Positions 27,332 to 35,180 of a stretch of DNA of 64,000 nt are shown one piece after another. Numbering within the stretch: position 1 is the first letter of the stretch; every line of letters starts with the position of its first letter. The translations under genes were made by a program, and so were the position numbers. Source of the DNA: Allobosea sp. (GTDB lineage: Bacteria; Pseudomonadota; Alphaproteobacteria; Rhizobiales; Beijerinckiaceae). The notes beneath the pieces were generated by a model. The model was not told the DNA's origin. It did not search any database and worked only from the letters and a program-made list of their open reading frames with translations. The stretch covers positions 124,001-188,000 of the forward strand of contig NZ_JAFKFX010000024.1 in NCBI RefSeq assembly GCF_017308075.1, in the 5' to 3' direction.

Positions 27332-27757
27332 ATGCCCAAACGCGACGCGATTTTCCCAGCCGGCCGCCACGCCCTCTATGACGTCCATCAATATTCCGCC
27401 GCCATCCGGCATGGCGACCTGCTCTTCGTCTCCGGACAGGTCGGGAGCCGAGAGGACGGCTCGCCCGAACCGGTCTTCGAGGACCAGGTCCGCCGGGCCT
27501 TCGCCAATCTGCGCGCCGTGCTCGCGGCGGCGGATGCGAGTTTCGACGACGTGATCGACGTGATTTCCTTTCATACCGACCCGCAGGCGCAGTTCGACAG
27601 GATGATGACCATCCGAGCCGAGGAAATCGGCGAACCGCCCTATCCGGCCTGGACCGCGGTCGGCGTGACCTGGCTCGCCGGGTTCGACTTCGAGCTCAAG
27701 GTGGTCGCCCGCATTCCACCCAAAGCTGCCGAAAGCGCGCCGGTCGCACACGGCTGA
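27332..27757 (+). CDS. RidA family protein
   Basis: A 141-residue protein of the YjgF/YER057c/UK114 family. GDLLFVSGQVGSREDG, FEDQVRRAFANLRAVLAAADASFDDVIDVISFHTD and PAWTAVGVTWLAGFDFELKVVARIP follow the family fold. The usual catalytic arginine of RidA (in the R-N-x-x-x-P region) is not evident, and WTAVGV replaces the standard RTAV, so this belongs to an Rid7-like or related subgroup. Classical RidA hydrolyses enamine/imine intermediates; activity here is uncertain. It shares the direction of the SDR gene and converges on recG. Confidence 0.85.
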   Translation: MPKRDAIFPAGRHALYDVHQYSAAIRHGDLLFVSGQVGSREDGSPEPVFEDQVRRAFANLRAVLAAADASFDDVIDVISFHTDPQAQFDRMMTIRAEEIGEPPYPAWTAVGVTWLAGFDFELKVVARIPPKAAESAPVAHG

Positions 27758-27771
27758 GCGCGTCCTCAGCC
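27752..27771. terminator. Hairpin containing both stop codons of ridA-like and recG
   Basis: GGCTGAG (27752-27758) and CTCAGCC (27765-27771) pair perfectly around a 6-base loop. The left arm holds the TGA of the RidA gene and the right arm the complement of the recG TGA. It may terminate both transcripts. No T-tail. Confidence 0.4.
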
Positions 27772-29868
27772 CGCGCGGAGCAACCTGATCGCGACGTCGC
27801 GCTCGAACAGATAGAGCAGGGTCCTGATCGCCTGGCCGCGCGGCGTCTCCAGATTGGGATCGCGCTCGATCAGCAGCCGGGCATCGTCGCGGGCTGCCGC
27901 AAGCAGATCGCCATCGACCTCGGGCCGGGCGATGCGCCAGTCGGGCGAGCCCGACTGCTTGGTGCCGAGAACCTCGCCTTCGCCGCGCAGGCGAAGATCC
28001 TCTTCGGCGATGCGAAAACCGTCCTCGGTCTCGCGCATGATCGTCAGCCTCGCCTCGGCCACCGGCCCGAGCGGGCCTTTGTAGAGCAGGAGGCAGGTCG
28101 AGGCGGCCGAGCCGCGGCCGATCCGGCCGCGGAGCTGATGGAGCTGGGCGAGGCCGAAGCGCTCGGCATGCTCGATCACCATCACCGAGGCATTGGGCAC
28201 GTCGACGCCGACCTCGATCACGGTGGTCGAGACCAGCAGGCGCGTTTGCCCGGCGACGAAGGCCGCCATCGCCGCATCCTTGTCGCGCCCCGGCATCTGG
28301 CCGTGCAGCAGGCCGACCTTGTCGCCGAACGCGTCCTGCAGCGCCTCGAAACGCTGCTGTGCCGCCGCGACGTCGAGCGTGTCGGACTCCTGCACCAGCG
28401 GGCAGATCCAATAGACCTGCGCACCGGCCTCGATGGCGCGGCCGACGGCCCCGACCACCTCGTCATAGCGCTCGGAGGAGATCGCCTTGGTGGCGATCGG
28501 CTTGCGGCCCGCCGGCTTCTCCGAGAGGATCGAGACATCCATGTCGCCGAACCAGGTCAAGGCGAGTGTGCGCGGGATCGGCGTCGCCGTCATCACCAGC
28601 ACGTCGACCGCTTCGCCCTTGGCGCCGAGCAGCAGGCGCTGGTGCACGCCGAAACGATGCTGTTCGTCGACGACCGCAAGCGCGAGGTCGTGGAAGTCGA
28701 CGCCCTCCTGGAACAGCGCATGGGTGCCGACGACGATGTCGATTTCGCCGCTGGCAAGCCCGGCCAGGACCTGGCGGCGTCCCGCGCCCTTTTCGCGGCC
28801 GGTCAGCAGAGCGAGCTTCAGCCCGGCCTTTTCGGCGAGCGGCGCCAGGCGCTCGGCATGCTGGCGGGCGAGGATTTCGGTCGGCGCCATCAGCACCGAT
28901 TGCCGTTTTGCCTCGGCTGCCGCGGCCATCGCCATCAGCGCGACCACGGTCTTGCCGGAGCCGACATCGCCCTGCAGCAGGCGCAGCATGCGCTCGGGCT
29001 TTTCCATGTCGTCATGGATATCGGCGACGGCCTTGCGCTGGCCGTCGGTGAGCCTGAAGGGCAGGGCGGTTTCTATCGCCCGGCGCAGGGCGCCGTCGCC
29101 CGCCGTGACGCGGCCGGCCATCTTCTTCTGCTGGCGCCGGACGAGGGCGAGCGCGATCTGGCTCGCCAGCAATTCGTCATAGCCGACGCGCCGGCGCGCG
29201 ATCGTATCGCCCTCGACGGCTCGCAGATCCGGCGGATGATGCAGCGCCTGCATGGCCGGCCGGAAGGCGGGAAAGCCGGCCTTGGCCAGGAAGCCCTCAT
29301 CCTGCCATTCCGGCAGCTCCGGACAGCGCTCGGCCGCGCCGGCGACGATCCTCGCCATGATCCGCCCGCCGACGCCCTCGGTCAGGCGGTAGACCGGCTC
29401 GATCGAGGGCAGGGTTGCGGCGAGCTTGGGATCTAGCACCCGGTCGGGATGCACCATCTGGCGCATACCGTCCCAGAGTTCGAGCTTGCCCGAGATCAGC
29501 CTGTAGGCGCCGACGGGCAGGGTCTGGAGCAGATGGCGGACATCGGCATGGAAGAAGACCAAGGTCACGTCGCCGCTCTCGTCCTCGACGAGGATGCGAT
29601 AGGGCGCCTTCGCCTTGCTCGGTGGCGGCGGGCGGTGCTCGCTCACCCGCGCCGCAAAGGTCGCGATCTCGCCGATCGGCGCCTCGGCGATGCTCTCGCT
29701 GGGGCGGCGGTCGACGGCGCCGCTCGGCAGATGGAAAAGCAGATCGATGACGCGGGCATCATGGCTCTCGTCGCCGAGGAACTTGTCGAGCAGCTTGCCG
29801 AGCTTCGGGCCGACGCCGGAAAGCGCGGTGGCGGGGGCAAACAGCGGATCGAGGATCGAGGGACGCAA
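27766..29868 (-). CDS. recG: ATP-dependent DNA helicase RecG
   Basis: A 700-residue helicase that remodels stalled replication forks and Holliday junctions. The wedge/OB region spans about 1-220, and the motor holds Walker A LLQGDVGSGKTVVA near residue 298, the DEQH motif (VVDEQHRFG) near 400, VLVMTATPIPRTLALT, and the C-terminal QLRGRIGRG and LRGEGEVLGTKQSG motifs. Length fits the family. The start is the TTG at 29868: it matches the family's MRPSxLxPLF opening and an in-frame stop lies four codons upstream. It is divergent from sdhE. Confidence 0.95.
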   Translation of the reverse strand: MRPSILDPLFAPATALSGVGPKLGKLLDKFLGDESHDARVIDLLFHLPSGAVDRRPSESIAEAPIGEIATFAARVSEHRPPPPSKAKAPYRILVEDESGDVTLVFFHADVRHLLQTLPVGAYRLISGKLELWDGMRQMVHPDRVLDPKLAATLPSIEPVYRLTEGVGGRIMARIVAGAAERCPELPEWQDEGFLAKAGFPAFRPAMQALHHPPDLRAVEGDTIARRRVGYDELLASQIALALVRRQQKKMAGRVTAGDGALRRAIETALPFRLTDGQRKAVADIHDDMEKPERMLRLLQGDVGSGKTVVALMAMAAAAEAKRQSVLMAPTEILARQHAERLAPLAEKAGLKLALLTGREKGAGRRQVLAGLASGEIDIVVGTHALFQEGVDFHDLALAVVDEQHRFGVHQRLLLGAKGEAVDVLVMTATPIPRTLALTWFGDMDVSILSEKPAGRKPIATKAISSERYDEVVGAVGRAIEAGAQVYWICPLVQESDTLDVAAAQQRFEALQDAFGDKVGLLHGQMPGRDKDAAMAAFVAGQTRLLVSTTVIEVGVDVPNASVMVIEHAERFGLAQLHQLRGRIGRGSAASTCLLLYKGPLGPVAEARLTIMRETEDGFRIAEEDLRLRGEGEVLGTKQSGSPDWRIARPEVDGDLLAAARDDARLLIERDPNLETPRGQAIRTLLYLFERDVAIRLLRAG

Positions 29869-30011
29869 AGGAGCCGCTCACAGCATGTCAGGAGTGCGAG
29901 GATCGCGGCGCGGGCACCGCTGACTTCGTCGGATTCCCTCGCTATATAGCCCGCGAAGGCTGGCTCGGCGACGGGCCGGTCCGTTCCGCATTCGCCAGCG
30001 TGAGGACAACG

Positions 30012-30308
30012 ATGAGTGGCTCGACCCGCAGCAGCGCCGATCTCGACCCGCGCCGGCGCAAGATCCTGTTCCGCGCCTGGCATCGCGGCATGCGCGAGAC
30101 CGATTTGATCATGGGCCGCTTCGCCGATGCGGAGATCGGCGGGCTGAGCGAGGCAGAGCTCGACGAGTTCGAGCGGCTGATCGAGGTGCTAGACCGCGAC
30201 CTGCTGAGCTGGATCACCGGCGAGGCGGAGGTGCCGGAGAACTACGACAGCGCGCTGTTCCGCCGGCTGAAGGCGTTCCACAACCACACCAAGCCGATTC
30301 ATGTGTGA
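30012..30308 (+). CDS. sdhE: Succinate dehydrogenase assembly factor 2 (flavinator)
   Basis: A 98-residue helical protein of the DUF339 family that promotes FAD attachment to SdhA. RRKILFRAWHRGMRETDLIMGRFAD contains the functional RGMxE-type motif (RGMRE) and is followed by EAELDEFERLIEVLDRDLLSWITG. The ATG at 30012 has GAGGA just upstream. It sits between recG and mfd, a conserved alphaproteobacterial order. The function comes from the family and is not shown by neighbours. Confidence 0.93.
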   Translation: MSGSTRSSADLDPRRRKILFRAWHRGMRETDLIMGRFADAEIGGLSEAELDEFERLIEVLDRDLLSWITGEAEVPENYDSALFRRLKAFHNHTKPIHV

Positions 30309-30329
30309 GGGCTTGGCCTGCTCCCTTCA

Positions 30330-30462
30330 TTGTCATTCCGGGGCTTCGCGCAGCGAAGAACCCGGAACCCACGACTGGGTGAGCGGCCAGGAACCACGCA
30401 CCAGATGTTCCACTCAGTCGTGGGTTCCGGGTTCGCGCCTGCGGCGCCCCCCGGAATGACAA
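30330..30462. repeat. Large compound palindromic element between sdhE and mfd
   Basis: A 133-base inverted-repeat structure. Outer arms: TTGTCATTCCGG (30330-30341) with CCGGAATGACAA (30451-30462). Inner arms: AACCCGGAACCCACGACTG (30359-30377) with its exact complement (30415-30433). Between outer and inner arms each side carries its own small hairpin: CTTCGC-GCA-GCGAAG on the left and GCGCC-TGC-GGCGC on the right. The TTGTCATTCCGG end is typical of dispersed palindromes in this group. It may act as a bidirectional terminator or mobile palindromic unit. Confidence 0.75.
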
Positions 30463-30488
30463 GCCATAGTCAGAATTGAAGCGTCCCG

Positions 30489-33400
30489 ATGAGCATTCCG
30501 CCTCCCGCCCAGATCGCCAAGCCGCAGCTCGAGCGCATCCTCGATGCGCTGCGCCGCGGCGACAAGCCGATGCTCTCCGGCGTGCCGGACGGTTTCGATT
30601 CCGTCGTGCTCGCCGACCTGACGCGCGCCCGCGCCAAGAAGGCGGAAGGGACGGCGATGCTCGTCTTCGTCACCCGCGACGGCCAGCGCCTGCAGGTGAT
30701 CGAGAATGCGCTGCAATTCGTCGCGCCCGATCTCGAGGTGATGAGCTTCCCGGCCTGGGACTGCCAGCCCTATGACCGGGTCTCGCCGGCGCCCTCCATC
30801 GTCGCGCACCGGATGACGACGCTGTCGCGGCTCGCCAAGACCAAGTCGGGCGAGCGGCCGCGCCTCTTGTTGACCACCGTCAACGCCGCGCTCCAGCGCG
30901 TGCCGGCCTTCTCAAAGGTTGCTTCCGAGAGCTTCTCGGCGGCGCCGGGCAACATGGTCGACACCGAGGAGCTGGCACGCTGGCTCGACGTCAACGGATA
31001 TCTTCGGACCTCGACCGTGCGCGAGACCGGCGAGTTCGCCGTGCGCGGCGGCATCGTCGATCTCTACCCGCCGGGCATGCCGGCGCCGATCCGGCTCGAT
31101 TTCTTCGGCGACACGCTGGAATCGATCCGCACCTTCGATCCGGAGACGCAGCGCACCACTGGGCAGTTGCGGGGCCTGGACCTCGTGCCGATGTCCGAGG
31201 CGCAGATGACGAGCGACTCGATCCGTCGCTTCCGCCAGTCCTATATCGCGACCTTCGGCACGCCGGGGCGCGACGACACGCTGTACGAGGCGGTGAGCGA
31301 GGGCAGGCGCCCGGCCGGCCTCGAGCACTGGCTGCCGCTGCTGGCCGAGAAGCTCGACACGCTCTTCACCTATCTGCCGGACGTGCCGATCGTTCTCGAT
31401 CATCATGTCGATGATGCGGTCGGCGAGCGCATCAGCCTGATCAAGGACTATTACGACGCCCGCAAGAGCGCGCTCGACCAGCCTTCGCCGGGCTCGATCC
31501 CCTACAAGCCGCTGCTGCCGGAGGCGCTCTATCTCTCGCCGGCCGATTGGCGCGGCATCGTCGGCGAGGCCGGTGTCGCCTCGCTGACGCCATTCCAGCT
31601 GCCCGAGAGCGAGGGCAAGCTCGTCGTCGATCTCGGCGGCAAGCAGGGCCGCAGCTTCGCCGCCGAGCGCGCCGACAATTCCGGCAGCGTCTTCGACGCG
31701 GCCGTCGCGCATGTGAAGGCGCTGGAAGCCGATGGGCGGCGCGTCATCCTCGCCGGCTGGTCGGAAGGCTCGCGCGAGCGCCTCGCCCATGTCCTCGCCG
31801 ATCACGGCCTGAAGTCCGTGCAGATGACCGGCTCGCTGCGCGCCGCCTTCGACCTCAAGCCCGGCACCACGGCGCTGGCGGTCTGGGGCTTCGAGACCGG
31901 CTTCGAGGCCGGACGGCTCGCGGTCATCGGCGAGCAGGACATTCTCGGCGACCGGCTGGTGCGCCCGCGCCGCAAGACGCGCCGTCCGCAGGACTTCATC
32001 AACGAGCTCTCCTCGCTGACGCCCGGCGACATCGTCGTCCATGTCGACCACGGCATCGGCCGTTTCGTCGGCTTGCAGACGATCACGGCGGCCGGGGCGC
32101 CGCATGACTGCCTCGAAATCCACTATGCCGGCGAAGCCAAGCTGTTTCTGCCGGCGGAGAATATCGAGCTGCTTTCGCGCTACGGCTCGGAGGACACCGA
32201 GGTCGTGCTCGACCGGCTCGGCGGTGGCGGTTGGCAGGCGCGCAAGGCCAAGCTGAAGCAGCGCATCCGCGAGATGGCGGGCAAGCTGATCCAGATCGCC
32301 GCGGCCCGCGCCCTCAAGGAGGCGCCGCGTCTCGTGCCGCAGGACGGGCTCTATGACGAGTTCTGCGCCCGTTTCCCCTATGAGGAGACCGAGGACCAGC
32401 AGAATACCATCGACGCCGTGCTCGACGATCTCGCCGCCGGCCGGCCGATGGACCGGCTGGTCTGCGGCGATGTCGGCTTCGGCAAGACCGAGGTCGCGCT
32501 GCGCGCCGCCTTCACGGCCGCGCTCGCCGGCAAGCAGGTCGCGGTGGTGGTGCCGACGACGCTGCTGGCGCGCCAGCATTATCGCAACTTCGCCGAGCGC
32601 TTCGCCGGGCTCCCGGTCAAGGTCGGCCAGGCCTCGCGCTTCGTGCCGGCGGCCGAACTCAAGGCGGTGAAGCAGGGTATCACCGACGGCACCATGGACA
32701 TCACGGTCGGTACCCATGCACTGCTCGGCAAGGGCGTCGACTTCAAGGATCTCGGCCTTGTCATCGTCGACGAGGAGCAGCATTTCGGCGTCGCCCACAA
32801 GGAGAAGCTGAAAGAGCTGCGGGCCGAGGTGCACATGCTGACCTTGTCGGCGACGCCGATCCCGCGCACGCTCCAGCTCGCCATGACCGGTGTGCGCGAG
32901 CTCTCGATCATCGCGACGCCGCCGGTCGACCGGCTGGCCGTGCGCACCTTCGTCACGCCCTTCGACCCGCTGATCGTGCGCGAGGCGCTGCTGCGCGAAC
33001 GCTATCGCGGCGGGCGCTCATTCTATGTCGTGCCCCGGATCGAGGACATCGCCGAGGTCAAGGACTTCCTCGACAAGCAGGTGCCGGAGTGCAAGGTCGG
33101 CATCGCCCATGGCCAGATGGCGGCGGGCACGCTGGAAGACGTGATGACCGCCTTCTACGAGGGCCAGTACGACATCCTGCTCTCGACCACGATCGTGGAA
33201 TCCGGGCTCGACATCCCGACCGCCAACACCCTGATCGTGCACCGCGCCGACATGTTCGGCCTTGCCCAGCTCTACCAGCTGCGTGGCCGCGTCGGCCGCT
33301 CGAAGATTCGGGCCTATGCGCTGTTCACCGTGCCGGCCAACCGCAAGCTCACCGATCAGGCCGACAAGCGCCTGAAGGTGCTGCAGTCGCTCGACACGCT

Positions 33401-34037
33401 GGGCGCCGGCTTCCAGCTCGCCAGCCACGACCTCGACATCCGGGGTGCCGGCAACCTGCTCGGCGACGAGCAGTCCGGCCATATCAAGGAGGTCGGCTAC
33501 GAGCTCTACCAGCAGATGCTGGAAGAGGCGGTTGCGGCGCTCAAGGCCGGCGTCGAGATCGAAAGCGATGCGCACTGGTCGCCATCGATCCAGATCGGCG
33601 CACCGGTGATGATCCCCGAGCACTATATCAGCGATCTGACGCTGCGGCTGACGCTCTACAAGCGCCTCTCGACAATGGACGACGACGCCGAATTGCAGTC
33701 CTTCGGTGCCGAGCTGGTCGACCGCTTCGGCCCGCTGCCGGAAGAGGTGCAGCAACTGCTCGAGATCGTGGCGATCAAGTCGCTGTGCAAGCGTGCCAAT
33801 GTCGAGAAGGTCGAGGCCGGGCCGAAGGGCATCATCATCGCTTTCCGCGACAATGAGTTCGCCAATCCGGAAGGGCTCGTCTCCTATGTCGCGAAGCAGG
33901 GTTCGCTCGCCAAGGTGCGCCCGGACATGCGCGTCGTCTTCATCGACGATTTCGCGACGGCGGAGCAGCGCCTGAAGGGCACGCGCCGGCTGCTCGCCGA
34001 TCTCGCGCGCATCGCCGAACGCAAGAAGGCGGCATAG
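30489..34037 (+). CDS. mfd: Transcription-repair coupling factor
   Basis: A 1182-residue translocase that displaces RNA polymerase stalled at DNA damage and recruits UvrA. Residues 1-350 hold the UvrB-like domain, a CarD-like RNA-polymerase-interacting domain lies near 505-570 (PGDIVVHVDHGIGRFVGLQTI), and the RecG-like motor has Walker A GDVGFGKTEVA near 659, DEEQ (VDEEQHFGV) near 761, SATPIPRTLQLAMTG and QLRGRVGRS. The C-terminal UvrA-binding TRCF domain begins about residue 1010. Length and order are standard. Confidence 0.96.
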   Translation: MSIPPPAQIAKPQLERILDALRRGDKPMLSGVPDGFDSVVLADLTRARAKKAEGTAMLVFVTRDGQRLQVIENALQFVAPDLEVMSFPAWDCQPYDRVSPAPSIVAHRMTTLSRLAKTKSGERPRLLLTTVNAALQRVPAFSKVASESFSAAPGNMVDTEELARWLDVNGYLRTSTVRETGEFAVRGGIVDLYPPGMPAPIRLDFFGDTLESIRTFDPETQRTTGQLRGLDLVPMSEAQMTSDSIRRFRQSYIATFGTPGRDDTLYEAVSEGRRPAGLEHWLPLLAEKLDTLFTYLPDVPIVLDHHVDDAVGERISLIKDYYDARKSALDQPSPGSIPYKPLLPEALYLSPADWRGIVGEAGVASLTPFQLPESEGKLVVDLGGKQGRSFAAERADNSGSVFDAAVAHVKALEADGRRVILAGWSEGSRERLAHVLADHGLKSVQMTGSLRAAFDLKPGTTALAVWGFETGFEAGRLAVIGEQDILGDRLVRPRRKTRRPQDFINELSSLTPGDIVVHVDHGIGRFVGLQTITAAGAPHDCLEIHYAGEAKLFLPAENIELLSRYGSEDTEVVLDRLGGGGWQARKAKLKQRIREMAGKLIQIAAARALKEAPRLVPQDGLYDEFCARFPYEETEDQQNTIDAVLDDLAAGRPMDRLVCGDVGFGKTEVALRAAFTAALAGKQVAVVVPTTLLARQHYRNFAERFAGLPVKVGQASRFVPAAELKAVKQGITDGTMDITVGTHALLGKGVDFKDLGLVIVDEEQHFGVAHKEKLKELRAEVHMLTLSATPIPRTLQLAMTGVRELSIIATPPVDRLAVRTFVTPFDPLIVREALLRERYRGGRSFYVVPRIEDIAEVKDFLDKQVPECKVGIAHGQMAAGTLEDVMTAFYEGQYDILLSTTIVESGLDIPTANTLIVHRADMFGLAQLYQLRGRVGRSKIRAYALFTVPANRKLTDQADKRLKVLQSLDTLGAGFQLASHDLDIRGAGNLLGDEQSGHIKEVGYELYQQMLEEAVAALKAGVEIESDAHWSPSIQIGAPVMIPEHYISDLTLRLTLYKRLSTMDDDAELQSFGAELVDRFGPLPEEVQQLLEIVAIKSLCKRANVEKVEAGPKGIIIAFRDNEFANPEGLVSYVAKQGSLAKVRPDMRVVFIDDFATAEQRLKGTRRLLADLARIAERKKAA

Positions 34038-34090
34038 AGAGCGTTTTCGAGCAGTAGGCACCGGTTCGTGTGAAGAAGCCGCGATAAGAG
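34038..34090 (+). repeat. REP-like element (AGAGCGTTTTCGAGC type)
   Basis: AGAGCGTTTTCGAGC followed by CACCGGTTCG and GTGAAGAAGCCGCG. It closely resembles the short intergenic repeat recorded in many Hyphomicrobiales genomes (AGAGCGTTTTC, then ACCGGTTCG, then GAAGAAAACGC), whose ends are complementary. Here the right arm has two or three mismatches. Confidence 0.55.
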
Positions 34091-34139
34091 GCCGATGCTC
34101 GCGACCGGCGACCAGCCCGTCTGTTCCCCGGCCGGCTGG

Positions 34140-35171
34140 TCAGGCTGTCTTGCGGCGCAAGACCCGGACCGTTCCGGGCGCCTGCGCGATGACATCGACG
34201 ATCGCAATGTCCGGCCGCTCGATTGCGAGCGCGGCCGGGGGCTCGTTGCCGCGACGCACGAAGACGAGGCTAGAGAGCGCCTTGTGCCCACCCAGGCGCG
34301 AGCGGGCCAAGGCCGGCTCCATCGCCGCCGGAACGACGAGATGGACCATCCGGCCCCCCTCGAGGCAGGCATGCAGGTCCTCGAGCATGAACAGGCCGAG
34401 CGGCAGCAATTCGACGCCGGTTAGGAGCGCTATGCCCGGACCGGTCGCCAGCGCCGCAAGGTCGGCGCCGACCAGGGTGGTGATGATGCGCGACGAGGCG
34501 AGGGGCTTCAGTACGCGCGAGATTTCCAGCGCCTTGGCGAGGACGTCCTTCTCCTGAACCGCGAAGGGGCCACTGAAGTCGCCGTCGTCGACGACGCTGA
34601 TCGCCGCGCGTGCCGTGGCGGCGACGGCCGGCTGGGCCGCGCCATGGCCGAGGAGCTGGTCGAGCGCCGCGACGCCGTCGGGCACATCGGTGCCGAAGCC
34701 GCCGATGAAACGCATCCCGAAGGCCCTTGCGGCCACGTCGCGCAGCAGGAGCAGCGGCCGCAAGGTGCCGATCCGGCCGACGCCGAGCGCCATCACCGCG
34801 CCGGATCGCTCGATCATGCCGAGAAGCGCGGCCTCGTCGGCATGGGGCGGTAGCGGCATCGGCGACAAACCGGCGCGCAGGCAGGCGAGGATCGAGATCA
34901 GCGCCTCCGGTCCGAGCGGCGCGAGAATCGCGACACGCGCCGCCGGCTGCGGCCGTGCCAGGGTCAGAAGCCCTGCCAGCCGCTCGACCCGGGCATCGAG
35001 CTCGGCAAAGCCGAAGGCACCAGGAGCGACGCCGCTCCAGTCACGCCGGCCCGGCGGGTCGCGAAAGGCCGGCTCATAGCCTCGCTTGGCGGCGAGGGCC
35101 TTAAGCAGCTCGTCGAAATCGAGGCCCTCGACCAAAGCAGCGATGGAAATCTCATCCTGTTCAGGCCGCAT
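34140..35171 (-). CDS. AMP-dependent ligase-like protein without a catalytic core
   Basis: A 343-residue protein resembling the N-terminal subdomain of acyl-CoA/AMP-forming ligases: FAELDARVERLAGLLTLARPQPAARVAILAPLGPEALISILACLRAGLSPMPLPPHADEAALLGMIERSGA is the standard opening. At the place where a ligase would carry the phosphate loop (SGTTGxPK) it has ISVVDDGDFSGPFA, and the GYG(M)TE and YKTGD motifs are absent, so it cannot be an ordinary ligase. The start follows GAGG by seven bases. It begins nine bases after the stop of the YejA-like receptor and is probably co-transcribed. Function unknown. Confidence 0.6.
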   Translation of the reverse strand: MRPEQDEISIAALVEGLDFDELLKALAAKRGYEPAFRDPPGRRDWSGVAPGAFGFAELDARVERLAGLLTLARPQPAARVAILAPLGPEALISILACLRAGLSPMPLPPHADEAALLGMIERSGAVMALGVGRIGTLRPLLLLRDVAARAFGMRFIGGFGTDVPDGVAALDQLLGHGAAQPAVAATARAAISVVDDGDFSGPFAVQEKDVLAKALEISRVLKPLASSRIITTLVGADLAALATGPGIALLTGVELLPLGLFMLEDLHACLEGGRMVHLVVPAAMEPALARSRLGGHKALSSLVFVRRGNEPPAALAIERPDIAIVDVIAQAPGTVRVLRRKTA

Positions 35172-35180
35172 GCGCCGGCC

